A DNA stretch of 64,000 nt from Neorhizobium alkalisoli (lineage in GTDB: Bacteria > Pseudomonadota > Alphaproteobacteria > Rhizobiales > Rhizobiaceae), in contig NZ_VIWP01000001.1 of NCBI RefSeq assembly GCF_007829835.1, positions 1,240,001 to 1,304,000 on the forward strand. Reading direction: 5' to 3'. Positions 52,745-60,706 of this stretch are shown in pieces. The notes under the pieces were generated by a model. It was given only the letters and a program-made list of their open reading frames with translations, had not been told where the DNA came from and did not search any database. Position numbers and translations under genes: made by a program. The first letter of the stretch is position 1. Every line of letters begins with the position of its first letter.

Positions 52745-53791
52745 ATGACTTACGAAAATCGTGCCCGCTTGCGTTCGCTTGGCATTTCTGTTGGCCATTA
52801 CCCGATCGGCGAACTAAACGCGATCACGGATGTTGCCGGCGTCCGCGTTGGCCATGTCACCTGCATTGAAGGTGACCGCACCCGCACGGGCGCAACTGCC
52901 ATCCTGCCGCATGCCGGCAATCTGTTTCAGGACAAGGTGCCGGCGGCGCTGGCCGTGTTCAACGGGTTCGGCAAGTTCGCTGGCTCGACACAGATCGCCG
53001 AGCTCGGCGAGATCGAGACGCCGATTCTGCTCACCAACACGCTGGGTGTCGGCCGCGCGATCGAGGCGATCAACCGTCATACGCTGGCACAGGCCGGCAA
53101 TGAGCGGGTCGTGTCGCTCAATGCCGTCGTCGGCGAGACCAATGATTCCCGGCTCAACGATATTCGCGCGGCCCGCCCGAGCGTCGATGAGATGCTGGAA
53201 GCGCTTTCTGCCGCCAAGGCCGGCCCGGTCGAAGAGGGTGCGCTCGGCGCGGGCACCGGCACGGTCGCCTTCGGGCTTAAGGGCGGTATCGGCACCAGCT
53301 CGCGTATCGTATCCGTTGCGGGCACGTCCTATACGGTCGGCGTTCTCGTTCAGTCCAATTACGGCGGCAAGCTGATCGTTGCCGGCCGGCCCTACGAGGC
53401 GGAAGGCCATGACAAGGACGGGTCGATCGTGATGATCGTCGCGACCGATGCGCCACTCTGCTCGCGCAACCTCGAGCGTCTTGCCGAGCGCTGCTTTGGC
53501 GGCCTCGCGCGCACCGGTGCTGCACTCAGCAATGGTTCCGGCGATTATGCGCTCGCCTTCTCGACAGCCGAAGAGGTGCGCCGCACGCCTGCGCGCCGCA
53601 AGGCGGTTGCCAACTATCCGGTTCTTTCCAACGACGTCGTCTCGCCGCTCTTCGAAGCCGTCATCGAGGCGAGCGAGGAGGCCATTCTCAATTCGATGAC
53701 GATGGCGACGACCACGCATGGCTACAATGCCGGCACGGACAAGCCTTCGACCATTCACGTGATTTCCCTCGACGCCCTCAAGCGCCGCTGA
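52745..53791 (+). CDS. dmpA: P1-family aminopeptidase (DmpA-type L-aminopeptidase/D-esterase)
   Basis: A 348-residue self-cleaving Ntn hydrolase. It opens with ITDVAGVRVGHVT and holds GAGTGTVAFGLKGGIGTSSR; the predicted autocleavage bond is Gly226-Ser227 (KDG/SIVMIVATDAP), freeing Ser227 as N-terminal nucleophile, with ANGSG-like loop SNGSGDYAL later. Known members release N-terminal residues, including D-Ala or beta-amino acids, from short peptides. ATG 52745 fits family length; an upstream GTG at 52685 would run through the 14-bp inverted repeat. First gene of a D-peptide block, 20 bp before the D-amino acid aminotransferase. Confidence 0.88.
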   Translation: MTYENRARLRSLGISVGHYPIGELNAITDVAGVRVGHVTCIEGDRTRTGATAILPHAGNLFQDKVPAALAVFNGFGKFAGSTQIAELGEIETPILLTNTLGVGRAIEAINRHTLAQAGNERVVSLNAVVGETNDSRLNDIRAARPSVDEMLEALSAAKAGPVEEGALGAGTGTVAFGLKGGIGTSSRIVSVAGTSYTVGVLVQSNYGGKLIVAGRPYEAEGHDKDGSIVMIVATDAPLCSRNLERLAERCFGGLARTGAALSNGSGDYALAFSTAEEVRRTPARRKAVANYPVLSNDVVSPLFEAVIEASEEAILNSMTMATTTHGYNAGTDKPSTIHVISLDALKRR

Positions 53792-53811
53792 CTTTTTAGA
53801 CTGGAGTTCCC

Positions 53812-54678
53812 ATGACTGCCGCCGCACCCCGCACTGTTTATCTCAACGGTGCCTTCCTGCCTGAAAACGAGGCGCATATCTCGATCTTCGATCGTGGCTT
53901 CCTGTTCGGCGACGGGATCTACGAAGTGACTGCCGTTCTCGACGGCAAGCTGATCGACAGCCCGCTGCATATGGCGCGCCTGGAGCGCAGCGTGCGGGAA
54001 ATCGGCGGTACATTGCCGATCTCGACCGACGAGATCGTCGCGATCGAAAAACGCCTCATCGAAGAAAACAAGCTGACCGAAGGCGTGATCTACCTGCAAT
54101 ATACGCGCGGCGCCGAAGACCGCAATTTCCTCTATTCCGACGATCTGAAGCCGACTTTGCTGCTTTTCACCCAGGTCAAGACGCTGGAACATGTCGCTGC
54201 CGTCGAAAAGGGCCTGAAGGTCAAGATCGTGCCGGACCAGCGCTGGGAGCGCCGCGACATCAAGACGGTCTGCCTTCTGCCGCAGGTTCTCGCCAAGCGC
54301 ATCGCCAAGGCCGAAGGCTGCGACGAGGCCTGGATGGTCGAGGATGGTTTCGTCACCGAAGGCGCGTCCTCGACGGCCTATATCATCACCCATGACGACA
54401 AGATCATCACCCGCGGTAATGGCAATGCCACGCTGCCGGGTTGCACGCGCCTCGCCGTGCTCGATCTTGCCCGCGAACAGGGCCTGACGATCGAAGAGCG
54501 TCCGTTCTCGGTGGAGGAAGCAATGGCAGCGCGTGAGGCTTGCCTCACCAGCGCCTCGAACTTCATCGTGCCGATCACCTTTATCGACGGCAAGCCGGTC
54601 GGCGACGGCAAGGCCGGCCCGATGTTCAAGCGCCTGCGCACGCTTTACATGGACAATGCCCGCCGCACTGCGGTCTGA
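53812..54678 (+). CDS. dat: D-amino acid aminotransferase (fold-type IV PLP enzyme)
   Basis: A 288-residue class IV aminotransferase. FDRGFLFGDGIYEVT begins the fold, the PLP Lys is Lys151 in RRDIKTVCLL, and EGASSTAYII carries the phosphate/Glu region. The DIK-xx-LL context matches D-amino acid transaminases rather than branched-chain ones. It turns D-Ala and similar D-amino acids plus 2-oxoglutarate into pyruvate and D-Glu. Immediately after dmpA, so it can consume D-amino acids released from peptides. The stop lies six bases from the convergent LysR gene. Confidence 0.87.
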   Translation: MTAAAPRTVYLNGAFLPENEAHISIFDRGFLFGDGIYEVTAVLDGKLIDSPLHMARLERSVREIGGTLPISTDEIVAIEKRLIEENKLTEGVIYLQYTRGAEDRNFLYSDDLKPTLLLFTQVKTLEHVAAVEKGLKVKIVPDQRWERRDIKTVCLLPQVLAKRIAKAEGCDEAWMVEDGFVTEGASSTAYIITHDDKIITRGNGNATLPGCTRLAVLDLAREQGLTIEERPFSVEEAMAAREACLTSASNFIVPITFIDGKPVGDGKAGPMFKRLRTLYMDNARRTAV

Positions 54679-54684
54679 TTAAGA

Positions 54685-55569
54685 CTAGCCGGCGGCCAGA
54701 ACGTCCCAGATGCGTTTGACGATCGGCCGCCGGTTTTCCTTGGAACGATAAAGCCGGATCTCGACATCGATATCCCAGTCCGGCTCCGCCGCCCTGACAA
54801 GCCGGCCATCGGCAAGTTCTGCGGTAACCAGGCTTTCCGGTATCCAGGCCAGCCCCCAGCCGGCCATGACCATGCCCTTCAGGCCGACCGACATGCTGCC
54901 GACATGGACGCGGTTTTCCGCCGGCAGCCGGTCCGCCATGGCGCCGGCGACGAGCTGGCCGAAGAACGAGATCTTCTGATAACCGACATGCGCGAAACCC
55001 GGCTCGATACGGTGCCGGGGCTTTCCGTCGGCGTCTGGGGCGCTGACCGGAATGATGATTTCCGCGCCCAACCGAACATGTTCGAATTGCGGATCGAGCA
55101 GCATCGGCACATGCTGGTTCTGGTAGGTCAGCAGGAAATCGGAATCGCCGTCGACGAGCGAATTGAGGTTTTCTTCCATGCTGCCGGAATCGGGTCGCAT
55201 ATGCGAGACGATCGGGCCGAGCTTCGCGTTGAGTTCGTTCAGCCAGTTCGGGAAGAAGGTGAAGGAAAGCGTATGCAGCGCCGTCACGGTCACCGTGCGG
55301 GCGTCATTGCCTTCCTCGTGCTGGAGATTTCGGCGCGCCTGATAGAGGCTCTGCAAAGTCTGCTCGGCGATCGGCACGAAGCGCTCGCCCGCATCCGTCA
55401 GGCGCGACGGATAGGTGGCGCGGTCGATCAGGCTGGTACCGACCCAGGCTTCCAGTTGCCGGATTCGGCGGCTGAAGGCGGATTGAGTGACGTGGCGCTC
55501 TTCCGCGGCCTTGGAAAAATTCAGCGTCTGTGCGAGCGCCAGGAAATCTTCAAGCCATTTGACTTCCAC
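54685..55569 (-). CDS. LysR-family regulator, HypT/YjiE-like
   Basis: A 294-residue LysR protein with the DNA-binding start VKWLEDFLALAQTLNFSKAAEERHVTQSAFSRRIRQLE, which closely follows the E. coli HypT (YjiE) pattern. A GTG at 55569, six bases after GGAG, is preferred among three clustered GTG codons (55581, 55572, 55569). It is downstream of the D-aminopeptidase gene on the same strand and convergent to dat. Probable role: control of the peptide block; whether it senses oxidants like HypT is unknown. Confidence 0.82.
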   Translation of the reverse strand: MEVKWLEDFLALAQTLNFSKAAEERHVTQSAFSRRIRQLEAWVGTSLIDRATYPSRLTDAGERFVPIAEQTLQSLYQARRNLQHEEGNDARTVTVTALHTLSFTFFPNWLNELNAKLGPIVSHMRPDSGSMEENLNSLVDGDSDFLLTYQNQHVPMLLDPQFEHVRLGAEIIIPVSAPDADGKPRHRIEPGFAHVGYQKISFFGQLVAGAMADRLPAENRVHVGSMSVGLKGMVMAGWGLAWIPESLVTAELADGRLVRAAEPDWDIDVEIRLYRSKENRRPIVKRIWDVLAAG

Positions 55570-55631
55570 CACAAGCTCCACTGGAAAACCGACCGCAGTT
55601 CTCCATTGGTCTGATTGGCGGAAAAATGCAA

Positions 55632-57140
55632 TCAGCCGGCGCGGCTATACTCGATCATTCTCGCACGCGACAGGACGAGTTCGAGGCGATTTTCGGACAG
55701 GAGATGAAGGCAGACGCGCTTCGTCCACGGCCCGTCCTTTAGCGTGAAGAGGAAACGTCCACCGCCCAGCGCCGTCAGCGACATGCGGTGGCGCACCGGC
55801 CCGACACCCATCACGACGGTATCGCCGGCAATCTCGAAGAAAGCGCCTTCGTCGGAGAACCAGCGCCCGGAGAGTGAGGCCGGCACACCGGTATCGACAG
55901 CCGGGAGCAGGCGGCGCGCCGGGTGGCCGATCTCACCGACAATCGCAGAACCATCCATCTTCAGGCGCATCGGCGAGGAGGCCGAAAAGGACGAAACATA
56001 TTCGCCGTCATCCTCGTACGCCGTATCGTCGGCATCGAGCCAGGTGACGGTCGAGCCCTTGACCTCGGCCCAGAAGGGACCGGTCTCGGATACGTAGAGG
56101 CCATCGGTCAGCGCCGGGGAGGGGACCGGCAAAGCAAGGCCCAGAAGGGCGGCCATGGCTTCCTGGGCGATCTTGTTGCCATTCGTGTCTTCGCGGTTGG
56201 AGACGATGACGAAACCGCTTCTGCTGTCCTGGTCGACGAGGAAATAGGATTTGTAGCCCGGATGCGAGCCGCCATGGCCGGTAGATTGCCGGCCGCCGAG
56301 AAGCGTGCGGCGCAGGCCAAGGCCATAACCGCTTTCACGGCCATCCTTCAGCGCGCGCGGAGCGGCCAAGCGGTCGAGCACGCCGCTGAACGGAATTTTG
56401 TCCGACAGCAAGAGGCGCAGCCAATTGGCAAGGCTTGTCGCGCTGCCGGTCATGCTGCCGGAAGCGGAAATATGCAGGCCGGCAGCAGACAGCTGCCACT
56501 TGGTTCCGTCATGCCAATAGCCGGGGACGAGGCCATCGACCGCGTCGTTCCAGACATCCGGGGCATCGAGGATCGCGCCCGCTTCCATCCCCGCCTTGCG
56601 GATGAAATCCCGGAAGAACAGGCCCTTGCGCTCCAGTGCCGTCTCGACCAGGCGGTAACCGGTATTGGAATAGGAGACCTCCGTGCCGGCCTCGTAGTTC
56701 AGGCGTGTCTGGCGGGAGAGAAACTCCATCAGCGGGCCGGCCTTGGTTTCGGTATAGACCGACAGGCCGAGCAGTGACAGGCATTCGCGGGTATCCGGCA
56801 GGCCGCCGCTCATGTCGAGGGCACGGCCGACCGGGACGCTTGCCATCGGCTCCTGCAGTTCGGGCAGGTGCTGGCCGAGACGGTCGTCGAGCGAGATCGC
56901 TTCCGGATGGGAGAGGACCATGGCGCAGAAGGCGTGTTTGGTAACGGAGGCGTAACGCACCACCGTATCGGCCGAGAACGGCACTCTGGTGGCAAGGCTC
57001 TCGACACCACCAACCTCCGCAAAACGGATGCCGCCTGCATCAAAGCCGATCACCGCTCCGCCGGGCTGGTCGGCGCCCCAGCCGCCCGCGAATTTTTGGG
57101 CGGCCTGTTGTGCCGCTTCCCAATTGGCCGTGATCGACAT
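55632..57140 (-). CDS. DAP-type D-aminopeptidase (penicillin-binding-protein fold)
   Basis: A 502-residue serine hydrolase: beta-lactamase-like domain (residues about 1-330) with Ser65-Val-Thr-Lys68, Tyr157-Ser-Asn159 and His289-Gly-Gly291, followed by two beta domains (about 335-502) as in the Ochrobactrum D-aminopeptidase DAP. HxG instead of KTG is characteristic of DAP. It cleaves N-terminal D-residues from peptides; no signal peptide, so it is cytoplasmic and acts after import. ATG 57140 follows GGAGAAC; a TTG at 57152 is less likely. Same strand as the Dpp operon upstream. Confidence 0.87.
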   Translation of the reverse strand: MSITANWEAAQQAAQKFAGGWGADQPGGAVIGFDAGGIRFAEVGGVESLATRVPFSADTVVRYASVTKHAFCAMVLSHPEAISLDDRLGQHLPELQEPMASVPVGRALDMSGGLPDTRECLSLLGLSVYTETKAGPLMEFLSRQTRLNYEAGTEVSYSNTGYRLVETALERKGLFFRDFIRKAGMEAGAILDAPDVWNDAVDGLVPGYWHDGTKWQLSAAGLHISASGSMTGSATSLANWLRLLLSDKIPFSGVLDRLAAPRALKDGRESGYGLGLRRTLLGGRQSTGHGGSHPGYKSYFLVDQDSRSGFVIVSNREDTNGNKIAQEAMAALLGLALPVPSPALTDGLYVSETGPFWAEVKGSTVTWLDADDTAYEDDGEYVSSFSASSPMRLKMDGSAIVGEIGHPARRLLPAVDTGVPASLSGRWFSDEGAFFEIAGDTVVMGVGPVRHRMSLTALGGGRFLFTLKDGPWTKRVCLHLLSENRLELVLSRARMIEYSRAG

Positions 57141-57178
57141 GCTGTTCTCCAATGAAGGGGATTAGAAACCGGCCTCTC

Positions 57179-57209
57179 CGTCATGCTCGGGACAAGCCCG
57201 AGGATGACG
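57179..57209. repeat. Dispersed-type palindromic element
   Basis: CGTCATGCTCGGG (57179-57191), loop ACAAG, CCCGAGGATGACG (57197-57209): 12 of 13 positions pair. Intergenic palindromes with CGTCAT and CTCGGG arms around an AAG-type loop recur in rhizobial genomes. It sits between the transporter ATPase and the D-aminopeptidase genes and may act as an mRNA end or stabiliser. Confidence 0.6.
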
Positions 57210-57222
57210 AAGGTTCGAATTG

Positions 57223-57966
57223 TCAGGCCGGCTCTTCAAGCTCCACGCTCAAGCTGCGCAATTCGCGCGTATGGGCGTGTTGAACGTTACCCAGCCGCAG
57301 ATCTTCAGCCGTCACCTGCTCCACCATATTGCCATCGATCATTACACCGACTTCCGTGCACAGATGCGCGATGACGCTGAGATTGTGGCTGACCATGACA
57401 TAGGTGAGGTTTCGCTCGGCCCTGAGGTCGGCGAGAAGGTTGAGGATTTCCGCCTGAACCGAAACGTCGAGCGCCGAGGTCGGCTCGTCGAGCAGCAGCA
57501 CTTCCGGTTCGGCGATCAGGGCGCGGGCGATCGCCACGCGCTGGCGCTGGCCGCCGGAGAGCTGGTGAGGATAGCGGAACCGTGCCGCCTGCGGCAGGGC
57601 AACGGCCGACAGGACTTTGGCGATACGATCGTCGATCCTGTCCATGCCATGCACGAGCGGCAGTTCCGACAGGATGCGGTCGATCGTCTGGCGCGGATGC
57701 AGCGAACCATAGGGGTCCTGAAACACCATCTGCACCTTGCGGAAGAAGGCGGGCGGGCGTTTCAGCGGTGCGTCTTCGCCGGAAAAGGCGATGCGGCCGG
57801 ACCATTCGTTGTTGAGGCCGGCCATGGCGCGCAGAACGGTGGATTTGCCCGAGCCGCTTTCGCCGACAATGCCGAAGCTCGCGCCCTTGGCGACCTTGAA
57901 GGACACGCCCTTGACGACTTTGCGGTCGCCAAAGGCGATGCGCAGGTTGTCGATCTCGATCGTCAT
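57223..57966 (-). CDS. Dpp/Opp-type transporter ATPase 2 (DppF-like)
   Basis: A 247-residue ATPase: Walker A GESGSGKST, Q-loop MVFQDPYGSLHPRQT (DppF-style), signature LSGGQRQRVAIA, Walker B VLLLDEPTSALD. It is slightly short, with an abbreviated C-terminal region compared with full DppF. ATG 57966 overlaps the upstream ATPase stop (ATGA) and follows GGAG. Works with the other ATPase as a heterodimer. Confidence 0.9.
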   Translation of the reverse strand: MTIEIDNLRIAFGDRKVVKGVSFKVAKGASFGIVGESGSGKSTVLRAMAGLNNEWSGRIAFSGEDAPLKRPPAFFRKVQMVFQDPYGSLHPRQTIDRILSELPLVHGMDRIDDRIAKVLSAVALPQAARFRYPHQLSGGQRQRVAIARALIAEPEVLLLDEPTSALDVSVQAEILNLLADLRAERNLTYVMVSHNLSVIAHLCTEVGVMIDGNMVEQVTAEDLRLGNVQHAHTRELRSLSVELEEPA

Positions 57967-58790
57967 TTCAGCCACTCCGGATCACGGGTCAGCACGGGCA
58001 GGCGCTCCTTCGGATGGATCAGCGAGGGCATGCAGTTCAAAAGGCCGCGCGTATAAGGATGCTGGGCGGAGAGAAGGTCGGATGCCTTCAGCTCTTCCAT
58101 CACCTGGCCGGCATACATGACGGCGACGCGATCGCAAAAATGCGAGACCAGCGGCAGGTCGTGGCTGATGAGCAGCAGGCCCATGCCACGTTCGGACACC
58201 AGTTCCTCGATCAGGCGCAGGATTTCCGCCTGCACCGTCGCGTCGAGCGCAGACGTCGGTTCGTCGGCGATCAGCAGTTCCGGATCCGGCGCCAGCATCA
58301 TGGCGATCATCACGCGCTGGCCCATGCCGCCGGAGACTTCGTGCGGATAGGAGGCGGCGACCTTTTTCGGATCGCGGATCTTTACCGTTTCCAGAAGATG
58401 GACCGCGGCCTCCAGCGCCTGACGCTTGCTGCCGCCCTTGTGGGTGCGCCAGGATTCCGCCACCTGGCTGCCGATCGTCTTCACCGGGTTCAGCGAATAT
58501 TTCGGGTCCTGCAGGATGAAGCCGGCCCGCTTGCCGCGGATCGTGCGCATCTGCTTTTCCGAAGCCGACAGGATATCGATCCCGTCAAAGGCGAGCTTTT
58601 CGGCTTCGATAACGGTCTGTTTCGGCAGAAGCTTCATCAGGGCGCGGGCCGTCAGGCTTTTGCCCGAACCGCTTTCGCCGACAATGCCGAGCTTTTCCGT
58701 GCCGAGCTTCATCGACACGCCCTTGACGGCCTGATGGAAGCCGGTGCGCGACGGAAAACCGATCTTGAGATTGTTGATTTCGACCAGCAT
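57963..58790 (-). CDS. Dpp/Opp-type transporter ATPase 1 (DppD-like)
   Basis: A 275-residue ATPase: Walker A GESGSGKSL, Q-loop FILQDPKYSLNPVKTIGSQ, signature VSGGMGQRVMIA, Walker B LLIADEPTSALD, and a C-terminal segment without the four Cys residues that bind an iron-sulfur cluster in some DppD proteins. Three bases after the permease stop. Confidence 0.9.
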   Translation of the reverse strand: MLVEINNLKIGFPSRTGFHQAVKGVSMKLGTEKLGIVGESGSGKSLTARALMKLLPKQTVIEAEKLAFDGIDILSASEKQMRTIRGKRAGFILQDPKYSLNPVKTIGSQVAESWRTHKGGSKRQALEAAVHLLETVKIRDPKKVAASYPHEVSGGMGQRVMIAMMLAPDPELLIADEPTSALDATVQAEILRLIEELVSERGMGLLLISHDLPLVSHFCDRVAVMYAGQVMEELKASDLLSAQHPYTRGLLNCMPSLIHPKERLPVLTRDPEWLK

Positions 58791-58793
58791 CCG

Positions 58794-59693
58794 TCAGTTC
58801 CCCTTCGGATCCAGAACGTCGCGCAGTGCATCGCCAAGGAAATTGAAAGCGAGCGAGACGAGGAAGATGGCAATGCCGGGAATGGCGGCAACCCACCATT
58901 GTTCGAAGATGAAGCGCTTGGCAGTGGCGATCATCGCACCCCATTCCGGCGACGGCGGCTGGGCGCCCATGCCGAGGAAGCCGAGCGAGGCGGCGGTGAT
59001 GATGATCGACGACATGTCGAGTGTCACGCGCACGATGAGCGTCGGCACGCAGAGCGGCATGATGTGGCGAAAAATGATGCGCCACGAAGAACCGCCGGTC
59101 AGGCGATAGGCGGCGATGAAGTCGCTACCGCGCACCGTCAGCGTTTCTGCGCGGGCCATACGGGCGTAAGGCGGCCAGGCGGTGAGCGCGATTGCAAGCA
59201 CGGCGCTTTCGACGCCCGGCTTCAGCGCCGCGACGAAGGCCAGCGCCAGCACGAGGCGCGGGAAGGCCAGAAAGATATCGGTGATGCGCATCAGGATCGT
59301 ATCGACGATACCGCCGAAATAACCGGCGATGCAGCCGATGGCGAGGCCGATCGGCGCAACCAGCACGACGACGGCAATGACCATGCCGAGCGTGACGCGG
59401 CCGCCGAAGAGGAGGCGTGAATAGATGTCGCGGCCAAGCTCGTCCGTGCCGAACCAGTGGGCGGCACTCGGCGCCGCCAGGCGGTTGGCGAGATCCTGCG
59501 TCGCCGGATCATGGGTCGCAAGCAGCGGCGCGAAAATCGCGATCGCGATGAAGGCGAGAATGATGGTTAGGCCGATCATGCCCAGCGCATTGCCGCGCAG
59601 GTTCAGCCAGATACGGTAGCGGTTGCCCCAGGCGGCCTGCTGGCGCGATGACGGACTTTCATCCAGCGCCCAGTTTCGGAAGGTGGCGATCAT
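58794..59693 (-). CDS. Dpp/Opp-type transporter permease (DppC-like)
   Basis: A 299-residue permease with an N-terminal cytoplasmic segment, first span about 35-58, the DppC landmark HWFGTDELGRDIYSRLLFG and the coupling loop ARAETLTVRGSDFIAAYRLTG. Start overlaps the DppB-like stop by one base. Confidence 0.92.
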   Translation of the reverse strand: MIATFRNWALDESPSSRQQAAWGNRYRIWLNLRGNALGMIGLTIILAFIAIAIFAPLLATHDPATQDLANRLAAPSAAHWFGTDELGRDIYSRLLFGGRVTLGMVIAVVVLVAPIGLAIGCIAGYFGGIVDTILMRITDIFLAFPRLVLALAFVAALKPGVESAVLAIALTAWPPYARMARAETLTVRGSDFIAAYRLTGGSSWRIIFRHIMPLCVPTLIVRVTLDMSSIIITAASLGFLGMGAQPPSPEWGAMIATAKRFIFEQWWVAAIPGIAIFLVSLAFNFLGDALRDVLDPKGN

Positions 59694-60706
59694 TATTTTA
59701 CCCGTGGATCGAGGACGCGGTAGAGAATGTCCGCAATCAGGTTGAGGCCGACATAGATCAGGCCGATCAGAAGCGTGGTGCCGACGACCGGGTTCATGTC
59801 CGCATTCATCAGCGATACGGTCAGATACTGGCCGATGCCCGGCCAGGAGAACACGGTCTCGGTGACGACGGCGCCTTCGAGAAGGCCGGCATAGGTCAGC
59901 GCGATGACGGTGACGAGCTGGACGGCAACGGTCGGAAAGGCATGACCCCAGATCACCTTGGTCAGCGACAGGCCCTTGGCGCGGGCCGTGATGACGAATT
60001 CGCCCTTCAGCGCATCGATCATGAAGGCGCGCGTCATGCGGGCGATATAGGCCATCGAGAAATAGGCAAGGATGATGACCGGCTGCGCCATATGTGCCAG
60101 CGCATCCCAGAAGGCGCCAAGATCTCCGGCGATCAGGGTATCGATCGTCAGGATGCCGGTGACCGGGTCGATCATGCCGTCATAGATGATGTCCTGACGG
60201 CCGGGGCCGGGGGCGATATCGAGCGCCGAATAGAAGATCAAAAGCGAGATCAGCGACAGCATGAAGACCGGCACGGAATGGCCGGCAAGGCAGACGACGC
60301 GGATTGCCTGGTCGGTGAACGAGCCCTGGCGGACGGCGGCCCAGACGCCGAGCGGAATGCCGATCAGCGCGGCCAGCAGAAGCGCGGCCGTGGCAAGCTC
60401 GAAGGTCGCCGGGAAGAAACGGACGATATCCTGCGCCACCGGGTTCTTGGTCAGAACCGACATGCCGAAATCGCCATGGGCGAGCTGGTAGAGGTAATGC
60501 AGGAACTGCACCGGAATGGGCTGATCGAGGCCCATTTCGGCGCGTACGCGAAGAATGACGTCCTCGGGCGCATTGTCGCCAACGGCGGCAATGACCGGAT
60601 CGACCGGCATGACCCGGCCGATGAGGAATGTCAGCACAGTCAAACCGAACAGCGTCAGGAAGACGCTGCTCAGTGTTGCTGCAAGGCTTTTGAAACGCCT
60701 GTTCAC
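59693..60706 (-). CDS. Dpp/Opp-type transporter permease (DppB-like)
   Basis: A 337-residue permease with six spans; family features are FLIGRVMPVDPVIAAVGDNAP and the loop MTRAFMIDALKGEFVITARAKGLS. The GTG start at 60706 overlaps the binding-protein stop (GTGA). Confidence 0.92.
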   Translation of the reverse strand: MNRRFKSLAATLSSVFLTLFGLTVLTFLIGRVMPVDPVIAAVGDNAPEDVILRVRAEMGLDQPIPVQFLHYLYQLAHGDFGMSVLTKNPVAQDIVRFFPATFELATAALLLAALIGIPLGVWAAVRQGSFTDQAIRVVCLAGHSVPVFMLSLISLLIFYSALDIAPGPGRQDIIYDGMIDPVTGILTIDTLIAGDLGAFWDALAHMAQPVIILAYFSMAYIARMTRAFMIDALKGEFVITARAKGLSLTKVIWGHAFPTVAVQLVTVIALTYAGLLEGAVVTETVFSWPGIGQYLTVSLMNADMNPVVGTTLLIGLIYVGLNLIADILYRVLDPRVK

